A DNA stretch of 64,000 bases from Natrinema gelatinilyticum (GCF_024266705.1 NZ_CP100756.1:3224001-3288000); one strand, 5' to 3'; counted from the first letter of the stretch, positions 35,874-48,721 are shown. Notes: generated by a model from the letters alone, not told the origin. Numbers and translations: made by a program.

Positions 35874-36854
35874 TGCTTCGTAGGATCGCTAGACGAAGCT
35901 TGATTTCGGCGTTTTCACTAATGCCACCGCCGGTCGAAAACCGATACACTGCGGTTGATTCTACGGATATCTAACTGTTCGACGAAGATTGTAGACGGCA
36001 CATTTGAGCACCATCTCGCGGAATTCGAGGTGCCAGCTTCGCGCACGCACGGCGGAGCCGAGCGTGCGCTTGATCGACGAAAAGACAGTCTCAACCATCC
36101 AGCGGCGATTGTACCAGCAGCTGCTCATCCGGGCGTTGTGTGCCCGGTCGAGCGAGGAGTAGATCCGGTGTTTGATCAACGGTCGGATGCGATCAAGATG
36201 AAGATCGTCTCGGAATGGCTTTCCATCGTAAGCACGGTCAGCGGCCAATGACCGCAGGTCCTCGGCGTTTCGCCGAGCGACCTGCGGACCAATCTTCGCA
36301 TCATGTTTTTTCGTGGTCGTACAGTGAACATCGTAGACGTACAGCGTTTTCACGTCCACGAGGGCAGTGACTTTGAGCGAGCGAACGCGGTAGTGTTTTC
36401 GCGTCGCGTAGTACCGCGAGGGCTGGTCGCGGTCGAAACCAGTCGAGTCGATCGCGGCATGGCCAGTGCGTTTCTCGGCTGATTCGCCGAGAAACGCACG
36501 ATAGGTCTCCATCGAGATAGTCTCAAACCAGTCACGCAGGACGGTAAAATGCGGAAGCCGCGTGAGGCCGATTTCGTCGAGAATGCCGGGCATTTCGCTC
36601 AACAGATCGATTGTCTGGCGGTAGGATTTCCCGAGTTCGATCCGCAGTGCTTGCAACGTGAGCATCGCCCATTCGGCGAACCCGCCACCCCCTACGGGGT
36701 CGGCGGGTTCGTCCGGATTCTCGACAACGTTTTTAGCTTTCGCAACGATTTCTCGGGTGAGGAGACGGAATTCGGATACCAAAGTAATCCGTCTCTTCGC
36801 TTTCTACGAAGATAACGAGATTGAGGCGACGCCGTCTAGCGATCCTACAGAGCA
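35874..36854 (-). mobile_element. IS5-family (ISH1 group) insertion sequence, copy 2 (inverted)
   Basis: Same 981-bp element as copy 1 (9127-10107) on the opposite strand. Terminal repeats share GTAGGATCGCTAGACG, and a perfect 8-bp target duplication CTACATTG flanks it at 35866-35873 and 36855-36862. The duplication ends 2 bp from the hisD stop codon (36865-36867), so the insertion just spared hisD but moved its natural 3' flank away. Both copies look identical in sequence. Confidence 0.95.
35961..36782 (-). CDS. IS5-family transposase
   Basis: Intact 273-residue DDE transposase, same sequence as the one at 9199-10020: catalytic AIDSTGF, LAADRAYDG and WMVETVFSSIKR. Starts with a TTG. It points away from hisD's promoter and lies downstream of hisD on the same strand, so read-through transcription from hisD could enter it. 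Confidence 0.93.
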   Translation of the reverse strand: MVSEFRLLTREIVAKAKNVVENPDEPADPVGGGGFAEWAMLTLQALRIELGKSYRQTIDLLSEMPGILDEIGLTRLPHFTVLRDWFETISMETYRAFLGESAEKRTGHAAIDSTGFDRDQPSRYYATRKHYRVRSLKVTALVDVKTLYVYDVHCTTTKKHDAKIGPQVARRNAEDLRSLAADRAYDGKPFRDDLHLDRIRPLIKHRIYSSLDRAHNARMSSCWYNRRWMVETVFSSIKRTLGSAVRARSWHLEFREMVLKCAVYNLRRTVRYP

Positions 36855-36864
36855 CTACATTGTA

Positions 36865-38166
36865 TTACTGCTCGTTACGATTTGTTTCGTCCTCGAGTCG
36901 GATTCGAACGCTTTCAGCGTGCGCTTCGAGTCCCTCCGCGTCGGCGAGGGTGGTGATCGTCTCTCCCAGATCGGCGAGTCCGTCCCCGGAGAGTCGCTGG
37001 ACCGTCGTCGAGCGGAGGAACGTTTCGACCGAGAGGCCGCCGGTCACCCGCGCCCCGCCGTCGGTCGGAAGGACGTGGTTGGTGCCGCTCGCGTAGTCGC
37101 CGGCAGCCACGGGGGTGTTCGGCCCGAGGAAAACGCTGCCCGCGCTGTCGATCCGCTCGAGGATCGATTCGTCGTCGGCCGCGAGTATCGAGAGGTGTTC
37201 GGGTGCGTACGCCTCCGCGAAGAGGATGGCCTCGCTCATCGACCGGGCGTGGAGGACACCGCTCGCGTCGTTTGTAAGGGCCTCACGAATGACGTCCTCG
37301 CGCTCCCGTTGGCTCACCTGCTCGTCGACGGCTGCAGCCACGGCGTCGGCGGTCGTTTCGTCGTCGGTGACGGCCACAACCGACCCGTTTGGATCGTGTT
37401 CGGCCTGCGCGACCAGTTCCGCCGCGACCAGATCGGGCGCCGCCGTCTCGTCGGCGATCACGACGACTTCGCTCGGTCCCGCGAGGAAGTCGATCTCGAC
37501 GTCGCCGCGAACTGCGCCTTTTGCTGCCGTCACCCACTTGTTCCCGGGACCGACGATCTTCTGCACGCGGTCGATCGTCTCCGTCCCGTAGGCGAGCCCC
37601 GCGATGGCCTGTGCACCGCCGACGCTGTAGACGGCGTCCGCGCCCGCGGCGTGGATCGCAGCTAACGTGACGGGATTCAGATCCTCGGCCGGCGGCGTGA
37701 CGACGGCGACGTGATCGACTCCCGCGACGACCGCCGGAACGATGCCCATGATCGCACTCGAGGGATACGCCGCCGAGCCGCCGGGGACGTACACGCCGAC
37801 GCGTTCGAGGGGTCGAAACCGCCGACCGAGCGTCCGACCCGGACCGAACTCTCGCTGCCAGTCCTCCGGTAGCTGTGCTTCGTGAAACTCGCGGACGTTC
37901 GCCGCGGCCGTCTCGATTGCCGTTCGCGTCTCTTCGTCGATTTCGTCGACGGCTCGTTCGCAGCGATCGGTGATCTCGAGGTTTCCGAGTTCGACGCCGT
38001 CGTACTCACTCGTGAATTCGCGGACGGCGACGTCGCCTTCCTCGCGGACGCGATCGACGATCTCTCGAACGTCTTCCGAGACCGCTTCGATACCGGCGTC
38101 ACGCTCGAAGAAGGCTGCCCGGTCGCCCGGCCCGAGGTCCGCGATCGCCTGGACGTCGATTGTCAT
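36865..38166 (-). CDS. hisD: Histidinol dehydrogenase
   Basis: Protein of 433 residues with all HisD signatures: VRVYVPGGSAAYPSS-type segment (GVYVPGGSAAYPSSAIMG), VGGAQAIAGLAYGTETIDRVQKIVGPGNKWV, GPSEVVVIADETA, AEHDPNGS (zinc ligand His), APEHLSIL and SVFLGPNTPVAAGDYASGTNHVLPT. It performs the last two oxidation steps of histidine synthesis, from histidinol to histidine, with NAD and zinc. Its stop codon is 2 bp from an IS target duplication. A short membrane protein precedes it on the same strand. Confidence 0.95.
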   Translation of the reverse strand: MTIDVQAIADLGPGDRAAFFERDAGIEAVSEDVREIVDRVREEGDVAVREFTSEYDGVELGNLEITDRCERAVDEIDEETRTAIETAAANVREFHEAQLPEDWQREFGPGRTLGRRFRPLERVGVYVPGGSAAYPSSAIMGIVPAVVAGVDHVAVVTPPAEDLNPVTLAAIHAAGADAVYSVGGAQAIAGLAYGTETIDRVQKIVGPGNKWVTAAKGAVRGDVEIDFLAGPSEVVVIADETAAPDLVAAELVAQAEHDPNGSVVAVTDDETTADAVAAAVDEQVSQREREDVIREALTNDASGVLHARSMSEAILFAEAYAPEHLSILAADDESILERIDSAGSVFLGPNTPVAAGDYASGTNHVLPTDGGARVTGGLSVETFLRSTTVQRLSGDGLADLGETITTLADAEGLEAHAESVRIRLEDETNRNEQ

Positions 38167-38209
38167 GACGTCAGGTTCGGACGGCGGCCGAAAAACGGTT
38201 TCCTTCCGC

Positions 38210-38431
38210 TCACGCGTCGGGGTTCTCGACCTCCCAGATGCCGACAGCGTCGAGGCACGCCCTGACGAACAGATAGACGAGGAGCCCGAACCCGACGACG
38301 GCGAACGGTGCCTGCACCAGATTCGCGAGTTCCACCTCGAGGACGATCCGAGTGAGCCCGCGGACGACGAAGCTCACGATCACGAGCCCGAACGCGATGA
38401 GTGAGAGTTTGACGAATCCCGATCGATCCAT
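38210..38431 (-). CDS. Small two-helix membrane protein
   Basis: Protein of 73 residues: a hydrophobic helix VKLSLIAFGLVIVSFVVRGL at about 7-26, a second AVVGFGLLVYLFVRACLDAVG at about 44-64, and a short acidic tail. No family known to me. It lies between the ABC permease gene and hisD on the same strand. It may encode a conserved haloarchaeal membrane protein; the codon use and end at a clean acidic tail support that. Confidence 0.6.
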   Translation of the reverse strand: MDRSGFVKLSLIAFGLVIVSFVVRGLTRIVLEVELANLVQAPFAVVGFGLLVYLFVRACLDAVGIWEVENPDA

Positions 38432-38518
38432 GTCTCACCGTACGACCACGTTCGCTAAATGGTGTCGGTTGGTCTCACGCCGACGGGAACGGTCCCGGCC
38501 GACGATCGGAGCGGACCG

Positions 38519-39361
38519 TCACTGAACGTCTGCGCTGGCGGCGCGACCGATCGCGTAGACGGCCACTGCCCCCAACACCAGCGCGAGACCCACGAGCACG
38601 GCCAGTGCCGGTACCAGCGTGTTCCACAGTCCGTCGAAGCGCGTGACTTCGATGACCGTCATCGTGTCCTCGCCCAGCATCACGGCGCGAGTGGCGTCGA
38701 CGCCGTAGGTGATTGGGTTGAACGTCGCAACGGTCTGAATCCAGTCCGGGAGTGCCGGCAGCGGCAGGAACGCACTCGAGACGAACAGCAAGGGTAACTG
38801 CAGCAGGTTCGCCCCGATGATCGTCGACTCTTCGTCGCGAGTCACGACGGCCAGCACGTTAGAGAACGCGGTAAACCAGATCGAGAACACGACGCAAATG
38901 GCCGCGATCGCCACGGCACCGATAACCCCGGTCTCGATCTCGGCGCCGAGTGCGACACCGAGTCCCAGCACGATCGTGACCTGGGCGACGATCCGAACGA
39001 TCTCGGCCAGCGTCTTCCCTAGAAAGACGGCGGTTCGATTCATCGGACTGACCAGAATCTTTTCGAACATGCCGGTCTCGATGTCGTTGACGAGTCCGAT
39101 CCCCGACGTCGCGGCCGCGACCAGCGCCACCTGGATCACGATCGCGGGCACGAGGTATGTCTCGTACGTGATTCCCTTGAGGGCACCCGTCGCGACGCCA
39201 CCGAACACCTGCGTGAACAACACGAGGAATATGATCGGCTGGACGAGCGAGACCACGAGAACGAACGGGTTTCGAACCGACTTGATCGTCCACCGAACGA
39301 ACGTCACCCAGACGTCGCTCGCGAAGCTCCCGCCGTGGCCGTCCACGCTCGGTGTGCTCAT
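38519..39361 (-). CDS. ABC-2 type transporter permease
   Basis: Protein of 280 residues with six helices, typical of the DrrB/ABC-2 family: VSLVQPIIFLVLFTQVFGG, ETGMFEKILVSPMNRTAVFLGKTLAEIVRI (conserved ABC-2 signature), LFVSSAFLPLPALPDWIQTVATFNPITYGVDATRAVML. It probably exports a hydrophobic compound with the ATPase encoded just upstream. Its start overlaps the ATPase stop by 4 bases. Substrate unknown; drug efflux or lipid export are both possible. Confidence 0.88.
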   Translation of the reverse strand: MSTPSVDGHGGSFASDVWVTFVRWTIKSVRNPFVLVVSLVQPIIFLVLFTQVFGGVATGALKGITYETYLVPAIVIQVALVAAATSGIGLVNDIETGMFEKILVSPMNRTAVFLGKTLAEIVRIVAQVTIVLGLGVALGAEIETGVIGAVAIAAICVVFSIWFTAFSNVLAVVTRDEESTIIGANLLQLPLLFVSSAFLPLPALPDWIQTVATFNPITYGVDATRAVMLGEDTMTVIEVTRFDGLWNTLVPALAVLVGLALVLGAVAVYAIGRAASADVQ

Positions 39362-40458
39362 CGGTCCACCTCCTCGCCATCGGCATCGCCGGCCCCGCCG
39401 CCACCGACGGCGCTGTCCCGCTCGCCGCTCGAGTCGCGCCCGCCATCACCGATCGTCTCGGACTGAGCGCTCCCGTTCGGCGTCGGCTCACCGTCGGCAG
39501 CGGACGGTTCGGGACGCTCGTCCGTCACCGCCAGGAACACGTCGTCGAGCGTCGGTGCTCGGATATCGAATCCGATCACGTCGATCCCGGCGTCGCGTAA
39601 CGCGACCAGTAAGTCCGTCCCGCGCGTTCGCGCGTCGCGTGCAGTCACTTTCAATCCCGACTTCGTCGGTTCGATCGTCGCCCCCTCCGCGAACAGCCTC
39701 TCGTCGCGGGCCACCGTCACCGCGCGTTCGCTCGAATCGGGATCCACCAGTTCGACCGCGAGAATCTCGCCGCCAACCCGGCGTTTCAGTTCGACCGGCG
39801 TTCCCTCCGCGACCACCGACCCGCTCTGAATAACCGACAACCGGTCGCACAGCTGGTCCGCCTCCTCGAGATACTGGGTCGTCAGGAACACTGTCGTCCC
39901 TGCGTCGTTTATCCGCCGGAAGTACTCCCAGAGGCGATTCCGTGCCGCCGGATCGAGCCCGGTCGTTGGTTCGTCGAGAAACACCAACCGCGGCCGGTGA
40001 ACTAGCGCGGTAGCCGCGTCGAGGCGCTTTTTCATCCCACCCGAGAAGTCGTCGGCGACCTTGTCCTCGACGTCGGTTAGCTCCACGAGCTCGAGAAGTT
40101 CGTCGATTCGGTCGCTTCGATCGGCTCGTCCGACGCCGTAGGCATCGCACGCGAACCGGAGGTTCTCGCGCGCCGTTAGCTCGGGATCGATACTCGTCTC
40201 CTGTGCCATATACCCGACCGTCGCGCGCACGTGATGCGGGTCCGCGATAGCGTCGAATCCGTTCACCGCTATCGAACCTTCGGTCGGTCGCAGCAACGTT
40301 ACCAGCGTCTTGATCACCGTCGTTTTCCCGGCACCGTTTGGCCCGAGAAATCCAAAAAACTCCCCCTCGTCCACGAGCAGGTCGACACCTCGGACCGCTT
40401 CGGTCCCGTCTGCGTACGTTACCGCCACGTCACGGGCCTCGATAGCGTAGTCGGTCAC
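39358..40458 (-). CDS. ABC transporter ATPase (DrrA type)
   Basis: Protein of 366 residues. Walker A GPNGAGKTT, Q-loop YMAQETSIDPELTARENL, signature FSGGMKKRLDAA, Walker B LVFLDEPTTGLDPAARNRLW, switch TTQYLEEADQL. The part after about 230 is the DrrA C-terminal domain (GGEILAVELVDPD; DVIGFDIRAPTLDDVFLAVT), then a Gly/Asp/Ser-rich tail of about 50 residues. The GTG at 40458 is chosen because a minus-strand TATA box AGATATATCC lies about 25 bp upstream, giving a leaderless start; the longer frame would begin in the promoter. Confidence 0.85.
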   Translation of the reverse strand: MTDYAIEARDVAVTYADGTEAVRGVDLLVDEGEFFGFLGPNGAGKTTVIKTLVTLLRPTEGSIAVNGFDAIADPHHVRATVGYMAQETSIDPELTARENLRFACDAYGVGRADRSDRIDELLELVELTDVEDKVADDFSGGMKKRLDAATALVHRPRLVFLDEPTTGLDPAARNRLWEYFRRINDAGTTVFLTTQYLEEADQLCDRLSVIQSGSVVAEGTPVELKRRVGGEILAVELVDPDSSERAVTVARDERLFAEGATIEPTKSGLKVTARDARTRGTDLLVALRDAGIDVIGFDIRAPTLDDVFLAVTDERPEPSAADGEPTPNGSAQSETIGDGGRDSSGERDSAVGGGGAGDADGEEVDR

Positions 40459-40514
40459 AGTCGTCGTAGGCCGGGCGTCGGGATATATCTGCGAGTTCGA
40501 ACCCACTAGGTAAT

Positions 40515-40527
40515 TTCGATTTTCGAA
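40515..40527. promoter_or_regulatory. Palindromic operator-like site upstream of the ABC exporter
   Basis: TTCGATTTTCGAA lies about 57 bp upstream of the ATPase start, just before its TATA-like box. Nearly the same sequence, TTCGTTTTCGAA, lies upstream of the HxlR gene at 41052-41063. The shared palindrome suggests that the HxlR regulator binds both. Confidence 0.45.
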
Positions 40528-40541
40528 CTTTCGACGCTCGG

Positions 40542-41021
40542 TCACTGGTCGACCGGCTCGAGGTCGTGCTCGATGGCCCACGCGTGCAGGTGGCCGAAGG
40601 CCGGAAACACCGCGTGGCCCTTCTCCGTCGGTTCGTATTCGACTCGGGGCGGGACTTCGTCGTAGGCCTCCCGTCGCAACAACCCCGCCTCGACTAGCTC
40701 TCTGAGTCGTTCGGAGAGCGTGTTCGCCGGCACCTCCAGGCGATCCTCGAGGGCCGAGAAGCGAAGCGGTTCACCGGCAAAGGCGAACGCCGAGAGAACC
40801 GCCATCGCGTGGGCCCTCCCAAAGAGGTCGAGTAACTCCGCGACAGTCCGTTCGACGCGCTCGCGCTCCCTGGGCTTGAGTCGATCGCGGAGCGCACTGG
40901 CCGTCTCCCGCGTTCGCCCGGCGTCCAGCCCCGGCACCGTTCCGACCCCCTTCGGCGTCGTCTCGCCCTTGCGCACGTCTGCACCGTTCGATCGCCAGTC
41001 TTCTGTCGACTCCTCGTCCAT
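40542..41021 (-). CDS. HxlR-family winged-helix regulator
   Basis: Protein of 159 residues. The C-terminal half (about 65-159) is an HxlR/MarR-like winged helix: ELLDLFGRAHAMAVLSAFAFAGEPLRFSALEDRLEVPANTLSERLRELVEAGLLRREAYDEVPPRVEYEPTEKGHAVF; the TLSERLRELVEAGLLRRE recognition helix and the YEPTEKG wing are typical. The N-terminal 60 residues are polar and charged. It lies directly upstream of the ABC-2 exporter, in the same direction, and probably controls it through the palindrome found before both genes. Confidence 0.85.
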   Translation of the reverse strand: MDEESTEDWRSNGADVRKGETTPKGVGTVPGLDAGRTRETASALRDRLKPRERERVERTVAELLDLFGRAHAMAVLSAFAFAGEPLRFSALEDRLEVPANTLSERLRELVEAGLLRREAYDEVPPRVEYEPTEKGHAVFPAFGHLHAWAIEHDLEPVDQ

Positions 41022-41051
41022 ACCGTCCCTCGGACGTCGCAGAACTAAAGC

Positions 41052-41063
41052 TTCGTTTTCGAA
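41052..41063. promoter_or_regulatory. Palindromic operator-like site upstream of the HxlR gene
   Basis: TTCGTTTTCGAA, 31 to 42 bp before the HxlR start. Close copy of the site upstream of the ABC ATPase (40515-40527). Position near the promoter would fit autoregulation. Confidence 0.45.
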
Positions 41064-41148
41064 TTATCGCCTCGGGAACGATATCGACGTCAATCCTTCG
41101 ATACGTCGAAGTCACACGCTTATCATTTGCCGCGCCGAAGTGACGGCC

Positions 41149-41786
41149 ATGCGACTCACCGTCTTCGGGGCGACCGGCCGAACCGGCCGCCCGCTCTGCC
41201 GACTGGCGCTCGAGCGCGGCGACGACGCGGCCACGACGTCGGTGTCCACGTGCGCTCGCCCGCGAAGCTCCCGTTCGCGGACGACGTGACCGTGGTCGCC
41301 GGTGACGTCTACACCGGCACGGGCGTCGCCGAGGCCGTCGCGGGCGCGGACGCTGTCGTTTCCGTCCTCGGACAGACCGACGGGTCGCCGGACGACCTGC
41401 TCACGGTCGCCGGCGACAACGTCCTCGCGGCGATGACGGACGCCGGCGTCGACCGGTACGTCACCCTCGTCGGTGCCGGCGTCCGCCAGGAGGGCGATTC
41501 GGTGTCACTCGGTGGCCGCGCGATGGGCGTGCTGTTGAAACTCTTCGCCCGATCAGTTCTCGAAGACGCCGCCGCTCACGTCGACCGCGTGAAACGGACC
41601 GATCTCGCGTGGACCGTCGTCCGCGCACCCCGCCTCACCGAGAGGGCGCCGACGGGTGAGTACCGCGCCGGTGACGTCTCGCTCGGGTTCGAGTCTATCG
41701 ACCGCGCGGACGTCGCCCGGTTCATCCTCGACTGCCTCGAGGAAGATCTGTACGTCCGCGAACTGCCGACGGTGGGGCCAACGTGA
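41149..41786 (+). pseudogene. NAD(P)-binding NmrA-like protein, frameshifted
   Basis: The ATG at 41149 begins MRLTVFGATGRTGRPLCRLALERG, the N-terminal Rossmann strand and GxTGxxG loop of NmrA/SDR proteins. The continuation GHDVGVHVRSPAKLPFADDVTVVAGDVYTG and the rest to the stop at 41784-41786 (DAVVSVLGQTDGSPDD, YVTLVGAGVR, WTVVRAPRLTERAPTG) is in another frame. The length between start and stop is 638 bases, so one base is missing (or two inserted), about 41220-41245 in a G/C-rich run. If the error is real the gene is dead; if it is a sequencing error the protein of about 212 residues is intact. Role of the family: redox-sensing or reductase. Confidence 0.78.
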
Positions 41787-42187
41787 GCGGCCGCCGCTCG
41801 GTCGGACGCCGCGGTGTGCTGGCCGTCGTCGGCGCCGTCACCGCGAACCTGCTCGTTTCCGGTGACGGGCCTCTCCTCCCGGGGTCGGGGGCTTCCACCC
41901 GTTCAGCGTCGGCTCCGCTGCGGTCGCGTCCGGTCGGTACCCTCGGTGCGACGGCCGCCCCCGCCGTTCCGGTTCGACTCCGCTCTCGAGTTCGTCGATT
42001 CCTCGCGCCAGCTTTCTCGGCTCGCGGCACCGACGGCGGGGCGACCTACAAACAGTCGAGTGATGGCCGCGATTTACACCCTCTCCAACCCGCGCTCGCC
42101 GGTCGGGTGACCGACGACGTTCGATCGATACTTGGCCGTCTGCCGACCGATTTCCTACCGTTCGGTCGCGATACACGAGGGTCCTAG
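41783..42187 (+). CDS. Doubtful hypothetical protein with Tat-like N terminus
   Basis: A GTG overlapping the preceding stop by 4 bases opens a 134-codon frame whose first 30 residues (GRRSVGRRGVLAVVGAVTANLL) resemble a twin-arginine signal. The remainder is Arg- and Ser-rich and unlike a haloarchaeal protein, so the frame may be decayed or wrong. I list it for the overlap and the signal-like start only. Confidence 0.25.
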   Translation: MSGRRSVGRRGVLAVVGAVTANLLVSGDGPLLPGSGASTRSASAPLRSRPVGTLGATAAPAVPVRLRSRVRRFLAPAFSARGTDGGATYKQSSDGRDLHPLQPALAGRVTDDVRSILGRLPTDFLPFGRDTRGS

Positions 42188-42362
42188 ACGTAGCCTTCCC
42201 CTTCCCGATGGCGATACGTTTCCCATAATCGTCACTTTCACGTTTTTCGTCAGCTTCCGGCGACGCTTCCGCTTCGGTTCGGATCGGTGGAACAGACCGA
42301 TCGAACGCGTCCGGAACTGCAAGTGCTTCATAACTATTCCTCGTCGACCGAACCACCGTTCT

Positions 42363-42965
42363 ATGTGGCCGTGGGAACACGCAATCGTCGGTTATCTCGC
42401 GTACTCAGTGTGCTGTCACCTTCTCTTCCGCGATTCGCCCAGCGGGCTCGAGGCGTTCGTCGTCGTCCTGGCCTCGATCCTCCCGGATCTGATCGACAAG
42501 CCGCTCGCGTGGGAGTACGGCATCTTCGACGCGGGGTACGCTATCGGTCACTCCGTGTTCTTCATCGTTCCACTGTCGATCGTCGTCGGAACGATCGCGT
42601 CCGCGGTCGGACGTCCGCGAACCGCCTTCGCCTTTGGGATCGGTATCAGCTTGCATCCCCCGGGTGACGTCCTCTATTCCTACGTCAGTCAGGGGATCGT
42701 CCAGGTCGAACTCATGCTCTGGCCCGTCGTGACCCTTTCCGGACCACCTCCCAGCCCCGGATTCTTCGAGTCGTTCGAACTGCTGTTCGGTCGCTACCTG
42801 GCCGACCTCCTCGCAGGAGACGTCTCGACGTACGTCTGGCTCCAGTTCGGACTCGCCGCCTTCGCGTTCCTGCTGTGGCTCTACGACGGCGTGCCGGTTC
42901 TCCGCGAGTGCCTGCTGGAAGGAAAACGGATGCTTCCGGAGACCAGTAACTCGAGTTCGAAGTGA
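42363..42965 (+). CDS. Membrane-bound metal-dependent hydrolase (DUF457/YdjM-like)
   Basis: Protein of 200 residues: MWPWEHAIVGYLAYSVCCHLLF, VVLASILPDLIDKPLAWEYGIFDAGYAIGHSVFFIVPLS, FGIGISLHPPGDVLYSYVSQG. Conserved E-H, D-x3-D, GH and HPPGD positions place it with the same family as the gene at 31799 but in a shorter form with about five helices. Metal-dependent hydrolase by family; substrate unknown. The ATG at 42363 is chosen; the longer frame starts in unlikely sequence. Confidence 0.78.
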   Translation: MWPWEHAIVGYLAYSVCCHLLFRDSPSGLEAFVVVLASILPDLIDKPLAWEYGIFDAGYAIGHSVFFIVPLSIVVGTIASAVGRPRTAFAFGIGISLHPPGDVLYSYVSQGIVQVELMLWPVVTLSGPPPSPGFFESFELLFGRYLADLLAGDVSTYVWLQFGLAAFAFLLWLYDGVPVLRECLLEGKRMLPETSNSSSK

Positions 42966-43793
42966 CGAATCGTCTCGAGACTGCAGACCTGTCTTCTCAC
43001 AGGCGTCGTATCGGGACCTGTGTGGTCTCAGGACGGTCGCTCTTCGTCTCCTCGCCGGTTCCGTCCCTCGAAGCGGCAGCCGTGGTCCGTGCGTGTTCCG
43101 TTCCGGATCGTCTGAGACGGCGGAGACTGCGAGACGCTGTCTTCCTCGTGAATGCCCAACGTAGAACACTGTACGTCCGAGACGACGGCCTTATGTAGGG
43201 GCCGGGGCCTCCTCACTAATGCAAACGACGTGGCGCACGCCGCCACGTTCCCTCCGGCCGTGTTCCGGCACGGAGGCAGAATACTATCCATCATCTCGGT
43301 GTGGCCGTCGGCTCGATCGATGGTCGACTGTGAGGTGCTCGGATCGGTCGTGCCCAACGCTGGATTACCAGCGATACGGTACGCTGTCCTTATATAGACT
43401 GGGCGCGTACTGTAGTTTGCACGAAAGCTCCCGCCGGAGTGCGGTTTTCGGCGTGGACGCGATCCGACGCCCTTATATGTACGAGGGCAGTTGGATAGAA
43501 CGCAACGAACGCGTGATCGACGGCCCGTTCAACCCGGGCCGTCATCTCGGACGGCGCGAGTCCGAAGGGGTTATGTACCCCTGACGGCTTACGAATACGT
43601 CCGAAGGAAATGAGGATCCTACCCCTGCGGTCCGCCGTACAGATGGGATCTGATGTTAGCCCTGGTAGTTCGGTGACGCCCAATCGGTCGTCGCGATCGG
43701 CTGTCGTCATCGAACGTGGACCATTATATCATGTGTGAGTGTGTACCAACATTCACCGCCAGACCCCGAGCACAGCTCGGGGAGATAGCATTC
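42966..43793 (+). promoter_or_regulatory. rRNA operon upstream region with four promoter-like boxes
   Basis: The 828 bp before the 16S gene hold no gene but four TATA-like boxes in the setting CC-TTATRTR-(G/C): 43191-43197 (TTATGTA), 43390-43396 (TTATATA), 43473-43479 (TTATATG) and 43571-43577 (TTATGTA). Three have a GTCCGA/ATCCGA-like motif about 10 bp before the box, as in Halobacterium rRNA promoters, which also come in tandem. Multiple promoters give strong rRNA transcription. Confidence 0.65.
43701..43718 (+). other. 16S rRNA processing stem, 5' strand
   Basis: CTGTCGTCATCGAACGTG (43701-43718) pairs with CACGTTCGATCGCGACAG at 45329-45346 on the other side of the 16S gene, with two mismatched positions. 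This brings the 16S ends together for endonuclease cutting, as in other archaea. It sits just before an AT tract and a small hairpin CCCCGAGC-ACA-GCTCGGGG at 43764-43782. Confidence 0.7.
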
Positions 43794-45267
<1,474 letters not shown>

Positions 45268-45426
45268 ACAGACCGAGACCAGGCCGACGCGCCTGGCTCA
45301 CTGCGGATAGCGGTTTTCGAACCGCATTCACGTTCGATCGCGACAGTCACCCGACTGGCCGATCGGGCACCTCAGAACTACCAGGGCTAACACCCAACTC
45401 CCCGCCCGCCTCCCGGAGGCGGGCGT

Positions 45427-45498
45427 GGGCCCATAGCTCAGTGGTAGAGTGCCTCCTTTGCAAGGAGGATGCCCAGGGTTCGAATCCCTGTGGGTCCA
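45427..45498 (+). tRNA. trnA: tRNA-Ala (TGC)
   Basis: 72 nt in the 16S-23S spacer. Acceptor stem GGGCCCA/TGGGTCC, D-arm TAGCTCAGTGGTAGAG, anticodon loop with TGC inside the stem CCTCC/GGAGG, T-arm GGTTCGAATCC and discriminator A. The CCA end is not encoded. tRNA-Ala(TGC) in the spacer is usual for Halobacteria. No intron. Confidence 0.97.
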
Positions 45499-45643
45499 TG
45501 ACTCGGTGCGATTCGGAGCGAATCACTCCCCTTAAGTGGGAGAGGGCGCTACGAATCAATCCGAAGCTAACCGATGCACCACCCCGTGCAAACGTGGGTG
45601 GGAAGGGTTAATGCACGCCAGCTGTCTACTGGCGTGCAGATGA

Positions 45644-45672
45644 GACCGTGTGTACGTGTAGTCCAGGCGTCC
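45644..45672 (+). other. 23S rRNA processing stem, 5' strand
   Basis: The stretch from GACCG at 45644 to GCGTCC at 45672 pairs with 48689-48721 downstream of 23S. The matched core is TGTGTACGTGTAGTCCAG, with small bulges on either side, the usual site for the tRNA-splicing-type endonuclease. A 10-bp hairpin TGCACGCCAG/CTGGCGTGCA precedes it at 45612-45638. Confidence 0.7.
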
Positions 45673-45732
45673 ACTGGACCCGTTCCCGGGTCACGATGTT
45701 GCGACTCTGTCGCAACGCCGATCCGATGAACG

Positions 45733-48642
<2,910 letters not shown>

Positions 48643-48688
48643 ACTCATACACTACATCGCATTGGATCCGTGACACGCGAGCGGGTCC

Positions 48689-48721
48689 GGACGCATACTG
48701 GACTACACATACACATCGGTC
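48689..48721 (+). other. 23S rRNA processing stem, 3' strand
   Basis: Complement of 45644-45672, separated from it by the 23S gene: GGACGC-bulge-CTGGACTACACATACACA-CGGTC. The three-base bulge TAT/ATA sits at the position where archaeal bulge-helix-bulge cuts are made. Confidence 0.65.
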
